Assembly (NCBI GenBank): GCA_009193035.1
Contig: SWDT01000085.1
Coordinates: forward strand, 53,459 to 117,458
Direction of reading: 5' to 3'
DNA: 64,000 bases
Source: Halicephalobus mephisto
Lineage: Eukaryota; Nematoda; Chromadorea; Rhabditida; Panagrolaimidae
The translations under genes and the position numbers were made by a program. A model generated the notes under the pieces. It searched no databases, had not been told where the DNA came from, and saw only the letters and a list, made by a program, of their open reading frames with translations. Below are positions 1-11,392 of the stretch, piece by piece (the stretch's first letter is position 1; every line of letters starts with the position of its first letter).

Positions 1-1036
1 TTACGAGGTCAACCCCGGCTCAATCGTTTATAAACCGACATGGTGCTCTTCAGAACCCCTTCAGTCTGTAATATTTACAAAGCGGACATTGTCAAGAACA
101 TTGCGGACTGCTTAAAGAATACTCAAACTCGGAAAATGACCACAAATGTTGATTAATTTTAGCCACATAAAAATGCAAAAATACTGTTTCAAAATAGGGT
201 CATAAAAGGTCTCATTTTGTCGTTTGATTAATGGCCAACAAAAACGAAAACCAATCCCAGAACCACGAAAAATAAAATTTTCAAATAAATCAAGTATCGT
301 AAATATTTTATATTGTAATTAATACTGCAAAAATTAAAACTGAATTTTTTCATGAAATAAAATTTTAAATTTCAAAATTTTTTTAAATTTCAAAAAACTC
401 AAAAAAATTCGATTTTTAAAAATTATAAAAAATTTCAAAATTTTTCTACCGAATTTTGGAATATTTCGGAATTTTTGATTGTATTTTAGGGAAATCTAAA
501 ACCTACAGAATTCTAGTTTTTTAAATTTACATATTAGGCGGGATTTTAAAAAATAGACAATGAAGAACATTTGAGTGACAGTTTTTGTCCGTTCAAGGTA
601 GTAGAAAAGCTCGAGAATAGGAAGAGGAATCTCGCAGTTCCGTTTCTTTGATGTCGGCAAGCTTGGTGTGCTTAGTTTGCCAAGGATCCCGCGCAAGAAA
701 ATCGGAGAGCTAGTAAGACTGCCAAAACAAACAGCCACGTAGAGCGAACATAGTTGTTCGAATAAGAAATGGCGAGACATTCATCGTCTTTGTTTTCAAC
801 AAAGACAAACTATTATACCCATTAAAAATAGGTTTTATTGTGGACTACTTTTGACACGAATTTTCGGAATATAATAATACATCGATGACGAGTTGTAACA
901 TATCATTTTGTAGACCGTGGAATACTGAATCGAATGATATATAACATTGTAGGATTCTGTTAAGTTTGGTGTATGAAATATTGGACAAAGTTACTACGGT
1001 ATCGAATTTAAGGAAATAATCATAACTTAATTAATA
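1..1036. other. AT-rich sequence without a supported gene
   Basis: I see no convincing gene here. The stretch from about 290 to 490 is almost pure A/T with short AAATTT-type runs. A 94-codon open frame on the minus strand (496-780) starts with hydrophobic residues, but it lacks splice signals and has no recognisable domain, so I do not call it. From about 901 onward the sequence is part of a segment repeated near 51.8 kb. Confidence 0.5.
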
Positions 1037-1255
1037 ATGGACTTGAGGAGATATCGATATATCCGTCATAAAGGACACATAAATCTCTATCAAATGATAT
1101 ATGAACTGAATCTTTTAGTCATTCTCACGGAAAAATATGACAGGCTGCCCTACGACCCCGAAATCGTCCGTATTAGAGAACATTCTTCCAATATAGTACT
1201 TATGAATCGAGCTCTTGATATGTTGTTAAGCAAAATCGACTACATAGCCTTATAA
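1037..1255 (+). CDS. Small hypothetical protein, 72 aa
   Basis: This is an intronless 72-codon frame rich in Arg, Tyr, Leu and Ile, with no signal peptide or known domain. I do not recognise it. What supports it is a diverged copy at 51,950-52,087. There, translation in the matching frame gives 44 residues that align without a gap to residues 3-46 of this protein, sharing an RY pair near the start and an IVRI motif at the end. The copy then meets TGA. Nucleotide similarity extends before the ATG and past the stop, so the unit may be a repeat and not a gene. This may be the intact member of a repeat-borne gene, or an ORF open by chance. Confidence 0.3.
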   Translation: MDLRRYRYIRHKGHINLYQMIYELNLLVILTEKYDRLPYDPEIVRIREHSSNIVLMNRALDMLLSKIDYIAL

Positions 1256-3555
1256 TACTAGGTTTAAATTCTCTATTTGACTTTCTGGGAAATACTAAAT
1301 ATATCAGGAAATATCAATGTAGCAGTTGTGTAAAAAATTATTTCTATTATTTTCATTTTTTGCAAGATTTAAAGTATCTAATTACTTCATAAACATATCT
1401 ACAGATAATTGACAACAGAAAAAAATCAGAAATCAGAAATTACAGAAAATTGAGTTTTTGATTGAAGCTAAAAGTGAATTCATTTTGAAAAATTTTCCTC
1501 TAATTAAAATGTTGATTAATTTCAAAAAATAATTTTATTTTAAATATTTTTGAAAATTTTAGAATCCTAGATTTCAAATATTGGATTTTAAATTTTTTAT
1601 TGGATTCGGAAGATTCCTACAAGATTATAGGAGGGTTTAAAAGCTTTCATGGGATTTTCGAAGGTTTTAAAAATCCCACTGAATTCTGAAATATTTTCGA
1701 AAAATTTTACAAAATTTATGATTTTAGAAATCTGAAATTCTGAAATGTTTTCAAAAAATTTTACAAAATTTATGATTTCAGAAGTCTGTGAAATTCTGAA
1801 ATGTTTTAAAACTCCATTGGATTCTGAGAATTTTAAAGGAATTTTAGTGTAAAAAATCGAAAAATTGAATTTGACTGAAATCCTGGGAACTACATTCGAA
1901 AACATTAGTGACCATTGGGCAGGGAACACATGAATTGATGCGAGAGAGAAAGTTGACCATTCAACAATGGTACTGAACAGCGACCTCGTCGTTTTACAGC
2001 GTATAGAACTAAGGAAGAAATTCCACGAACAAGAAAAGTTAGATTTAACGTAATAAATGAATCTCAAAGGTCATGGAATAATATCGATGTCGGGAAGCTG
2101 AACGAGCATCATGTTCTTCGTCCTCACCGACTGAAATGGACAAAAATGGCGGTTTGTCCACCGGTAGAATGGTCCAAAATGGTACATACGCTTGGATAGA
2201 CATGCTTCCGTACAGAAGACGGGGTTAGGCGTTGCGCACTGGTTTGCGGTTTTACATTCAGTCAGATCAAGACGAACAACCACAGATAAGGAAAGCCACA
2301 GTCGCGATTCATTCTGACTCGTTCTTTAAGAACGACAGAATGCGTAAATCCATTCATGAAAAATAAGAATTTTTGTACGATCTCAAATCCTTTGTAAAAA
2401 TCTCATCCAATTATGTTATAATAAAAATTAAAAATAAATTTTTTTTTTGATTTAGAAATTGACTTTAAAAACTTTTATGATTCTGGAATGTCAAAATTTT
2501 TTGTAAAATTATAGTTTAATTTAAATAAAAATAAAAAGTAAAAAATTTTATAAAATTTTATAAAATTTTCTCGACATGAATTTCAATTTTAGGTATTTCA
2601 AAATTTTCCAAGATTCTAAGTTTTATAAAATTTTAAATACTTTAATGATTTTCTACAGAATTCTAAACAATTATTGAATTTTTGAGGTTTTTATAAAATT
2701 CCAAAAATTTCGAAATTTTCAAGAAATTCAAATTTTTTTAAATTTTTAATAAAATTTTGAAGAATTTTAGAAATTTTTATAAAAATGTAAATACTTTAAT
2801 TTTCTACAGAATTCTAGATAATTATTGAATTTTGGAGGTTTTTATAAAATTCCAAAAATTTTAATGAATTATAAGTTTTTAAAATTTTTAATAAAATTTC
2901 GGAAAAATTCAAGAATTTATGAGATTATTAAAGATTACGAAATCTTCCCTTAGATTTTGAAGAATTATAGAAACTTCGAAATTCTATTTAATGTAAATTC
3001 TAAAATCCAAATTTCAAAAATGAAACAGAAATTTCCACTTTCGATTCAAATTTTGAAAGATTATAGAAACTTCGAAATTCTACTTAATGTAAATTCTAAA
3101 ATTCGAATTTCAAAGATGAAACACAAATATCCATTTTCGATTCAAATTTTTAAGGATTATAGAAACTTTAAAATTCTACTTAATGTAAATTCTAAAATCC
3201 GAATTTCAAAGATGAAACACAAATGTCCATTTTCGCTTCAAATGTTGCGACAATTGACCGCTGGACACAAGAGAGAAAATTTGATAAAGTACACAAAAAT
3301 GCCAAAATGGATTTTGACGGGGCATTTTGAATTCTTCCAAAAACGGAAATAAGAAAAGAAATGAATCTTTCTGAATTTGAAAAAATCCCCGTCAACGGAG
3401 CTTCGAAACCAAAAAATATAAAAAATAACAAATGTTTGAAAATCTGTCACAATTTTGAGTTCATTGAGAATCCAACTTTCGAACAAAATTTACGAGCTCC
3501 AAAAATGGAATATAATGCAAAAATTCAAGGACATCATCATCGAAAAATTGCGTTT
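1256..3555. other. AT-rich intergenic region with short duplications
   Basis: No gene is supported. The region contains a roughly 60-bp tandem duplication at about 1,681-1,810 and a roughly 100-bp duplicated block (about 2,617-2,720 and 2,775-2,880). It also holds a three-copy 96-bp tandem array at 2,961-3,248. A somewhat less AT-rich patch at about 1,900-2,300 has a 70-codon minus-strand frame (2,071-2,283) with four cysteines. I could not tie it to any neighbouring exon. Confidence 0.5.
2961..3248. repeat. Tandem repeat, three 96-bp units
   Basis: Three consecutive units begin with GATTATAGAAACTT or a close variant and carry a shared AATGTAAATTCTAAAAT core. They start near 2,961, 3,058 and 3,154. 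Because 96 is a multiple of three, one plus-strand frame stays open and gives a 32-residue protein repeat. I take this as a by-product of the unit length, since there is no start context, signal or domain. Confidence 0.8.
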
Positions 3556-4378
3556 TTATTGGACATTTGCGGAGTTTTGTTTCGAGGCCTTCTTTACTTT
3601 GTGAATACGGTCAATAAACTTCCCGATTGCTGCTCGATCGGTTTTGTTTAATTGTAACTGTAAAATTCTTTATTAAAAAAAAATAAAAAATAATTACCTG
3701 TTTGAATGTGCCGACGACGAAGGTCTTCAACGCGGTCACATTGTGGGTTTCTGCGATGTTCATGATTTCGATCAAGTCTTCTGAAGACACTGAGTTGAAG
3801 TAATTTGTGATTGCTGGATGTACTTTTCTGCCTTTTAGTAACATCGGAATGAGGTTTTGGAGTAACTTTTTCAGCTTCGCCTTCTGGGCCGGATCCGCTT
3901 TGTCATATTTGCTTTTGATAAATTTCAGTTCTTTTGCAAAGTCGGCATTTTTCTGAAGTTTAGTGAAAACTTTGAGTTCTTCTGGAGTCAATGTTTGTGT
4001 GAATTCAGTCAAGCTGATCAAAGCTCCAGAATTCTCGGTGAAGAATTGTACAGTAGCATCTGCTTCTTTGGAGTTACAGACATCATTGATCTGTAAAAAT
4101 AAACCAATTATTTAATATTTCGAAAGTCAAAGACATACCGTAGTCAAATAGAAGCCAATTAGATTCCCTCCGGAATCCACTATCGATTTTAGGTCTTTTT
4201 GGCCTTCGGGATCTGTCGCCAAAAATTTTTTAACTTTTTCCGTACAATGTTCCACTTTTGAAATATCTGATGTTGACTGGAAATTTAACAATTATAATTT
4301 TATAATTAATAAATAAACACTTACAGAAAGTGAAATAAAAACAAAAATAAAATAAAAGAATTTAAACTTGCAGTCCAT
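3556..4378 (-). CDS. Secreted alpha-helical nematode protein, 228 aa
   Basis: Four exons (4325-4378, 4139-4276, 3698-4090, 3556-3657) all join in phase 0 across GT-AG introns and give 228 aa. Residues 1-18 form a signal peptide: a short polar start, then a Phe/Ile/Val-rich core. The mature part is Lys-rich, with predicted amphipathic helices and only two cysteines. It includes a TPEEL segment and a Lys-rich stretch just before a Pro-containing hydrophobic helix (LIPMLL). The size, secretion signal and helical Lys/Leu/Glu composition recall small secreted nematode families such as the SXP/RAL-2 (DUF148) or FAR lipid-binding proteins. I see no diagnostic motif of either, so the role is open. 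The start is fixed by the signal peptide. Confidence 0.8.
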
Positions 4379-7300
4379 AATTCCAAATGGAATCAATCAA
4401 CTCAATAAACTGGCTTCAATAATCTCACGGGATTCGGTAATCCCTGGGTAATCGATAGTTGTGTAAATCACACGATTATAAAAATCGCAAATAAGTTTTA
4501 TTTCAAAATTATTCCAAAAAAATTAAAATTTAAAATCTTGGTTCAAATGACGAAACTTGGAAATTACTATACTCGTCCTAAATGTACAATATTACTATTT
4601 AGCTATTAATAAATAATTTGAAATAATTTAAAAAATTAAAAACAGCATAATTAATATTTAAATATCTCTTTGCGCGGGAAACTTTGGCAATCTGTTCCAG
4701 TGAGTTGTTCATTTTTCACAAGGAGTGCCAGTTAAGCCAATTATTTCTTTTCGGAGAGTGCGGACCAGTCGAAGTAAATTTTTTAACTGATCTCGATTTT
4801 CACTTAATTTTTTATGAAAATCTCTTGTAAATTCGTTTTTTGGAATATTTCCACCAAAATTCCAACACTTTATGGATCACCGTATACTACAGCGCTTTTG
4901 TCTATTTCTGGACGAATTCAAAGAAGAAGCTTTAGATAAGAAACATCAGAACTCCTTAGGAATGCACTTGCCGTGACCGCCAGAACTTCAGTGAAGATGC
5001 CCTGTAGCCCAAGTCCACGTCATTCTGCCGGTACTAGAGCAAAATGAAGGAATTATAAATTATATAAATTACCAGATCCTCGTGGAAAAGTACATTCAAT
5101 CTAAGGACAGTATTTACGGATAGTAAGTGGACAGAGTTGTAGCGAATACAGTACATATGAACAGAGGAGTGGATCAGACAAGACTGAAGATTTAGAGTTT
5201 TTATATTCTACTACGGACAGCTAGGGATTGAGGATAACCGTACCCTGGGACGTGCAGTCCTCGTGTTGCTCCGGATTCACAGATTTCAAGATAAACTTCC
5301 CAACAATCTATAAATTAAACAATATAAAAAATCTCATTAATAAAAAATCAAAAAAAAAAGTTTTTAAAATTTTATTTTTTATTGAATTTTAGTTTTTTCT
5401 CATAATGAAAGCCGAAAAAACGATGTTGACTTTTGTTTAATTTATAAATCAAGGTAATAATTCTTGCTCATGTGCTAGAATGACGCCTCGTTAGATTTCA
5501 GTTGATCAATCTCCCAACCGAGCTTATTGTCTCAAATTAAGCTGACAAGATTAATGAGTTAATCGCCGTTTGGCTATCTTCAAGAAAGCCAAACAGACGG
5601 ATAAGATCAATGTTGAGTTGTTGGCGTCAGTTTGAGTTCCTTCGATGTTTCCTTAAAAACACCTGTTTGGATTAAATTTTAGATATTTTGATTAAATTCG
5701 TCTTCTACAATGTGGAAATCTTTGAAAAATAAATTTGGCGTTTTTCTGAACGCAGGTGGGAGACATTTGAAAACTTGAATTCAAATTTTCCATTGTCATT
5801 CTTTATATTCTTTTAAAATTGTCGAATTCGTTTGGTCCATTTGGCAAGATTTAGAAACGGTTTAAATCCGTTGAATCGTAATAGGCATGTGGCTTGGATC
5901 CGTTCGGCGAAGGTTTTCCATCTGCTTAAAGTCGCTGAAATTTAAAAACATTATTTGGTCTTATTTCGTGATTCTATTTGTTCAAAACGTTGTAATTGAT
6001 TTAATAAAATTCTTTATTCTTATTTTATTAGTTTTCTTTCGGCTTCTTGAATAAAATTTTCCGCGCTAGAATTTCGAAAGTAACGTTTTGAAAAGTTTTA
6101 TTTGAAAGAAGGTTTAGCGATCGTCGGGTTCAACTTCGAGCACATCTCGTTCATGTAAGTGAACTCTAGAAGTGGACAGGAAAGTCGTACTCTTTTACGA
6201 CCAATTTATTCAAGTATCTTCATCCATTTTTTACAGTACCGGAGCTCAAGAGTCTTGAGACCGTTATTGTTCGTTAATTGTTAAAAATGAATATACTCCA
6301 TTTTTTAGTTCGATTTTGATTACAGTAGTTTTTTAGGATGTCCAAAAATCTATAATCTCGATTATTTATTGATTATAAAAATTATTTTAAATTATTATTC
6401 TTAATTCTCATATTTCGATTCATTTTTATAATATCTAAATTCAAAAATGTTTTTCTTGATTACTGTATGTTAATTTTGAAAATTAAATTATAATTTTTTT
6501 AATTTAATTTAATTATTATTTTTATAATATCAAAACTGAATAATATTTATTTCTGACTACTGTATGTTGATTTTGAAAATTAAATTATAATTTTTTTAAA
6601 TTTAATTTAATTTTGATTTTTATGATATCTAAATTCAAAAATGTTTTTCTTGATTACTGTATGTTAATTTTGAAAATTAAATTTTGATTTTTATGATATC
6701 AAAACTGAATAATATTTATTTTTAATTATTGTATGTTGATTTTGAAAATTAAATTTTGATTTATTTTTAATTTAATTTAATTTTGATTTTTTATTGATTT
6801 TTACAGTACTCAAGTTGAAAAGCCCCAAACCTCGGTTATTGCTTGTTAATTGGAAGGATTAGATCGTAACCCACTGTTTACTTTTAATTTCGGTCATCTA
6901 CAATATTTACAATCAAATCGGGCCTTAGTCTGGTTGTAAACTCGTTTTTTGGTCTCCTGCCGTTCGAAAGGGCACTTTTATGAATCAAAGAAGATTCACT
7001 TTTCCCACGATTTTGCATTTTTTGGTTCCAGATAATGCAAAATTTTCAATTGAGTATTCCTACTTTAAACATTTTTTTCTAAAGAGATTTTATTAAATTT
7101 TGGTGGAAATCAATGGGAGGCAAATTTAGTCATGTTCATTCCTTCGCATTTGTCGCCTTCTCGATGGGATTTTTCGAGCTTCTTATTCATGGCTTTTTCT
7201 TTGAAAAAAAATTTTTTCAACAACACTTGAAAATTTATATGATTTAAAATGTCAAAAGTGTTTCTACTTTAGGGAATTCTGTTGATCGCGCAAAAGTTTC

Positions 7301-7493
7301 TATTTTTGAAAAAATGTCATTTTTCATATTTTTTTACCCAAGTTGAGACAACCCAAAATTCAGCAATATATTCAACTTTGTCAACCCAGAGTTGTCAACA
7401 TTTGGGTTTTTTCTTGCCAGATTTTCCCGGGTGACTTTTGGACTACAATTGACACCCTTGGTTCATCGGGCTTTTGTGTCCTATTGTCTGTGT
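4379..7493. other. Intergenic region with AT-rich arrays, no gene seen
   Basis: No open frame longer than about 70 codons and no splice-linked exons were found. Stretches at 4,660-5,300, 5,440-5,960 and 6,800-7,200 have a more balanced base composition than the rest. They could hold regulatory or untranslated sequence, but I recognise no RNA gene in them. The segment from 6,416 to 6,786 is a tandem array, listed separately. Confidence 0.5.
6416..6786. repeat. Tandem array of two alternating unit types (A-B-A-B)
   Basis: Four units of roughly 70-100 bp share the ends TTTTTATRATATC and GAAAATTAAAT. Units 1 and 3 (from about 6,416 and 6,614) contain AATTCAAAAATGTTTTTC. Units 2 and 4 (from about 6,514 and 6,686) contain AACTGAATAATATTTATTT in the same place. 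The order is therefore A-B-A-B, the pattern left when a two-unit block is duplicated. Confidence 0.75.
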
Positions 7494-7703
7494 TCATGAA
7501 TCCGTCAATTTCCCCTTGGCATGCTTCAATTTTTCATCGGCTTTTTGTTCCCCAATGACGAGCCGATCGGTTTTGACCTCTATTTTCCATTTCTTTGTCC
7601 ATAAAGTTTGTTCATTGAGCGAGAACTGCAAAGTTTGCCTTTCTTGACCGGTCAAGAAAAGCACCTTTATCAAATCATGTCCTAAGCCGAGAACATAGAT
7701 CAT
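7494..7703 (-). pseudogene. Minus-strand coding-like fragment, 69 codons
   Basis: This open frame has a balanced, protein-like composition in otherwise AT-rich DNA, including a TGQERQTLQF segment and a Lys-rich tail. It has no recognised domain. Further coding-like pieces on the same strand lie upstream at 8.6-9.6 kb and 10.5-11.4 kb. They may be exons of one long, decayed or undeciphered gene, but I could not join them in phase. I list it as a possible remnant only. Confidence 0.25.
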
Positions 7704-7924
7704 CTTTTTTTTCTTTTTCTTCGCTTAATAGAATTTTTTAAATTTATTTCGTAATAAACCGGCCTTGTAAAAGAGGATTAAATTGAATATATTGCAAAAA
7801 GTACTCAATATCACTGGGAAAGTTGATATATCGTTCCTCAACTCTCAAATCTGGTTTCTTCGAACATACGTTTGTTCTTCTCGCTTAATTCGACTCTCAA
7901 TGGCAAAGAAAGGAGTTCCCGTGA

Positions 7925-8400
7925 TAATCAGGGATTTTCATGGTGAAAATTGAATTTACTTTTTAGGTTATTTTTTTCTAAATTTAACTTACATCGATGA
8001 AATGTCCAATTTTTTGATTTTCGAAAATCTTTGTGAAAATTAAATTCAATTTTTTTTATTATTTTTAAAATTTAAATCATATTTATGAAATGTTTTATTT
8101 TTTGTTTTTCAGGAATTTTCGTTTTGAGATTCGATTTCACTTTAATTTTTTAACTGTTTTTCCTAATTTGACTTACATAGGTAAAATATCCATTTCTTTG
8201 TTTTTTCGGGAATTTCCATGATGAAAATTAATTTCGTTTTATTTTTAAAATACTTTTTTTTCATTTTTATTCAAATTAATAAAAATTGGTTTTATGGTCT
8301 TCAGGGATTTCCGTTGTGAGAGTTGATTTCAATGTTTTCTTATATAATTTCTTCCTAATTTTAATTCACCTCGTCAGAAGATATTGTAGCGAAATAGGGA
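7925..8400. repeat. Degenerate tandem repeat, about 120-bp units
   Basis: Four or so diverged units each pair a 'GGGATTTTCATGGTGAAAAT'-like segment with a T-rich stretch and an 'AACTTACATCGATGAAAT'-like segment. A further partial unit appears near 8,640, where it overlaps the end of the minus-strand coding-like frame 8,642-9,172. Confidence 0.6.
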
Positions 8401-8641
8401 CATATTTAATGTGGAAAATAGGACGAGTTCGAGTGCTGCTGGCCCCTGCGGATTTCTAAGGCCAAAGTGTGACCCTAAGGATCAGTAGCAAGCCCGCTTT
8501 CGCCACACCCAACGGTTTGCCAGAACTTCCGGATACTTGCGGATTTGGAAAGTTCCGTCAAGCTCGATAACTGGGTCCCTTTTATCTTTTTATCTTTTTT
8601 AATTTTAATTTCGCTGTTAAATCAACAAATTTTCACGATTT

Positions 8642-9172
8642 TTAAAAACTTTCGTGGTGAGAGTTTACTTCGATATGTATCTGGAAAAGTGTCATTTCGT
8701 CAACCTCGATTTCATTAAAGAACTTTGAAAATCCGGAATGAAGGCCTAGTGGTGTTGACTTGTCACATTTTGAACTATGTTTAACGTTATTGTTTCTTGT
8801 TTGTACACAGCGAAAGTCGTTATTGCCATCATCGGCTTTCAATCGTTTCTTCTCAACAAATGGCAACAACTTTGGGACTTTTCTCGCTCCTTTTCGACCT
8901 CCGCGTGCTTTGGTCCGGTTTTGGAGGTCTTGAAAACAAATAACGAGTGAAGGAGTCTCACTTTTAGCTTTTCGTTCTTTAACGAGCCGATATCGGACTC
9001 GTCTTATAAGTACTTTTTTCTTTACTGCCACACTTTGATTTAGTTCGTTTTCCGAAAGATCAGTCATCCATGAAAGTTCAGAGTGGCTTTTGTTCACAGC
9101 ATATGTGGCGTAATTTTCTCGCAAATGAGCCTTCTCTCGAGTAATGGGATGAACACGACCAGTTACCCTCAT
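8642..9172 (-). pseudogene. Minus-strand coding-like segment, 176 codons, unknown
   Basis: This is a 176-codon frame, rich in Lys, Arg, Ser and Asn, with a basic centre (an ARGGRKGARK stretch near residue 95). I find no known domain and no signal peptide. Open reading continues upstream of the ATG for about 13 codons to an in-frame TAG. Another open coding-like frame follows at 9,238-9,444 on the same strand. An intron between the two (donor after 'GGACGG', acceptor 'AATTCCAG') is possible but does not preserve this frame. The last third of the frame runs into the 7.9-8.4 kb repeat family. It is best read as a decayed gene or a gene whose exons I cannot resolve. Confidence 0.35.
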
Positions 9173-9237
9173 TATGGCACTTTGCCGATCGGGAGAACAA
9201 TCTGGAATTTCGCACTATGTCCATATTTGGTTTTCAT

Positions 9238-9444
9238 TCATGTGCCATATGGCGCCAAGATTCCTTTGTATACCCGTCCTGCAATCATTTCTTGCTCTTT
9301 TGCTAAATAAGACTCACATTCTAATTCTTTGTTCAAATCAAAATGCTCAAGTGTCTTGAAGTTGAAAAAAACGACTGATCCAATTCTATTTTTAAACAAG
9401 ATTGGTTTTTTCTTACGGTCATTATATCGTTCTCTCAGGCGAAA
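9238..9444 (-). pseudogene. Minus-strand coding-like exon, about 68 codons
   Basis: A possible acceptor (CAATTAG) at the upstream edge is followed by 68 open codons with a natural protein composition. It includes an RLRERYND start and a YKGILAPYG end before TGA. More open sequence with the same character lies just upstream (about 9,475-9,590), but the join shifts frame. I do not recognise the protein. Taken with 8,642-9,172, it suggests a broken or poorly resolved gene running right to left. Confidence 0.3.
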
Positions 9445-9589
9445 CTAATTGAAACAGATCAGTTTTTCCGCGGTCACAAAAAGTCAAGGATTTAACCCTT
9501 CTTCGAGGTTTATACGTACTTTGCCTTTAATTCCATGTTCGACGATTTCCTTCAATGGAACGCTGGAATTTTCAGCACTATACTTTCGT

Positions 9590-10000
9590 AGAAATTTTTT
9601 GGGATTTTCTAAAATCTTATTCGAAATTTTAAAACGTAAAAAATTTCTAGAATTTTCTAAAATCTTATTCGAAATTTTAAAACAAAAAATTTTCGAAAAT
9701 TTTCTAAAATCTTATTCGAAATTTGAAAATATTAAAAATTTTCGAAAATTTTCTAAAATTATATTCGAAATTTTAAAACATAAAAAATTTTATTCAAAGT
9801 TTTAAAACATAAAAAATTTTCGAAAATTTTGTAAAATCTTATTCGAAATTTGAAAATATTAAAAATTTTCGAAAATTTTAAAAAATTTTATTCGAAATTT
9901 TAAAACATAAAAAATTTCTATAATTTTAAAAAATTATATTCGAAATTTTAAAACATAAAAAATTTTCGAAAATTTTGTAAAATTTTACTTTTTCTAAGTT
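9590..10000. repeat. AT-rich tandem repeat, about 55-60-bp units
   Basis: Six to seven imperfect units are built from TTATTCGAAATTTTAAAACA followed by a TAAAAAATTTTCGAAAATTT-type segment. The plus-strand open frame that crosses it is only a product of the repeat. Confidence 0.8.
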
Positions 10001-10327
10001 CTATAACCTAAAAATTTTTAATATTTAAATTTTAAATCGTAATTTTTGGATTTTTGAAATTTTGTAGAAATTCGTGTCGAGATAATTGTGTAAAAAGTTT
10101 ATTTTTGTAATAATATGATTTTTTTTAATAAATTAAATTTTTTAGGAACGATTTTCGAAAATATAAAAAATTTTAACAATCCCAATTTTTGAAGAAATTG
10201 TGGAAAAATCTAATCAAGAAATGTTGATGAATTTCGCAGTTCCGGAAAGCTGAATCAGCCGGGCCATGCCGCTAAACTGTGACTGTACCGCTCGTCAATC
10301 CATGATCTCCACCAGCACCAATGGATG

Positions 10328-10437
10328 TGAGTTTTATTTTTATCATTATTTTTATCATTATTTTTATTATTATTTTTATCGTTATTTTTATTATTATTTT
10401 TATTATTATTTTTGTCATTATTTTTGGCATTATTTTT
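10328..10437. repeat. 12-bp microsatellite (ATTTTTATCATT-type), about 9 copies
   Basis: About nine copies of a 12-bp unit vary at two positions (ATC, ATT, GTC, GGC). Frames on both strands stay open through it because 12 is a multiple of three. These are not genes. Confidence 0.9.
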
Positions 10438-10506
10438 CTGCCTTCTGGAGACCCCATGTGATGGGTAATTTTTCTTGTCAACACTGAGGAGTAACATCGA
10501 TCAAGC

Positions 10507-10660
10507 TCATTTCCATAGCTCTTTATTCATGCGGAAACAGAAATTCAATACATTGTCCGGAGATTGGGCGGATTTTGTGGACTTGGAGTCAAGGAGCTGT
10601 CTTTTAGATCTTGTTACAAGGTTTTTGTACTGTCGGATCAAACCTCTCACTTTCGTTAAT
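10507..10660 (-). pseudogene. Minus-strand coding-like segment, about 51 codons
   Basis: This is an open stretch with basic, protein-like composition (KVRGLIRQYKNLV near its start). It ends at TGA and sits between AT-rich repeats. No domain is recognised and no clean splice link to 11,039-11,392 was found. I list it because it adds to the run of minus-strand remnants between 7.5 and 11.4 kb. Confidence 0.2.
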
Positions 10661-11038
10661 TTTTTAGAAAATTAAAACTTTAGATTTTTCAGAATCCAGC
10701 AGATTCTGGAATTTTCTAAGATCTTATTGAAGCTTCTGAAATCTTCCTGAATCCTAGAATTTTTGGACATTATAGAATCTTTTAAAACCAGTTTTGACCT
10801 CTGGTTTTTAAATTAAAAAAATTAAAAAATTTATGTGAAAATTATTCCGTGATGAAATTTAACTCTAATTGTCGTGGGATGCGAGGTGACTCTCGACGCG
10901 AAATCCCCTGAAAGCGTAAAAGCCCGCTCATTTCCAATTTTGAGTACAATTAAACGTGAATCTGATCGATATATGAATTTTTCACTTTATTGTTGTTTTT
11001 CTTTTTCTATTGTATTTTCATCTTTTAAAACATGACTG

Positions 11039-11392
11039 TTATGTGATAACTACGAGGTAAGATTCTCTACAACGCGAGGACAAGAAGACCTGTGTGAAGT
11101 AAGTCAGTGTCCGTTGTTCTAATTTCCCTAATCCTGTAATTTTGAAGCTAATGTCTCCAACTTTGAGTTGTACAAAATTCTGAAAACTCATGTTAGGATA
11201 ATTTAGTAATAGTGTCCATTTTTGCTTTCCATAATAGTATAGTCTTTCGGGATCCATAACGAAAATTGTTCGGAAATTTAATAAACTATTCGAAGGCCAG
11301 TTTGCTGGACACAAATAACCTTCAATTCTCTTCAAAATGATGACTTTCTCCTCAAAAAACTGCTGGGCATGTAATTTCGTCGGTGATCCCAT
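11039..11392 (-). CDS. Hypothetical protein fragment, 117 codons
   Basis: This 117-codon frame has normal amino-acid composition. It contains a CPANWPSNSLLNF segment, an aromatic patch (RLYYYGKQKW) and an LKVGDISFKITG strand-like segment. Open reading continues about 16 codons upstream of the ATG and is separated from it by one TGA, so the true start may lie in another exon or the gene may be broken. No signal peptide and no known family could be assigned. It might be a terminal exon of the minus-strand series at 7.5-11.4 kb. Confidence 0.35.
   Translation of the reverse strand: MGSPTKLHAQQFFEEKVIILKRIEGYLCPANWPSNSLLNFRTIFVMDPERLYYYGKQKWTLLLNYPNMSFQNFVQLKVGDISFKITGLGKLEQRTLTYFTQVFLSSRCRESYLVVIT

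Noticed and set aside
2957..3352. Plus-strand 131-codon frame
   Set aside because: It is the translation of a 96-bp tandem repeat with no start context or signal.
7328..7345. Spliced-leader-like ACCCAAGTTGAG
   Set aside because: It lacks one T of the SL1 core, has no GT donor after it, and has no SL RNA-like structure downstream.
8388..8600. GC-richer island suspected to be a structural RNA
   Set aside because: I found no match to U1-U6, SRP, RNase P, 5S or tRNA patterns; it may be part of the decayed minus-strand gene.
10255..10497. Asn/Lys-rich and Tyr/Phe-rich frames on both strands
   Set aside because: They are translations of the 12-bp microsatellite.
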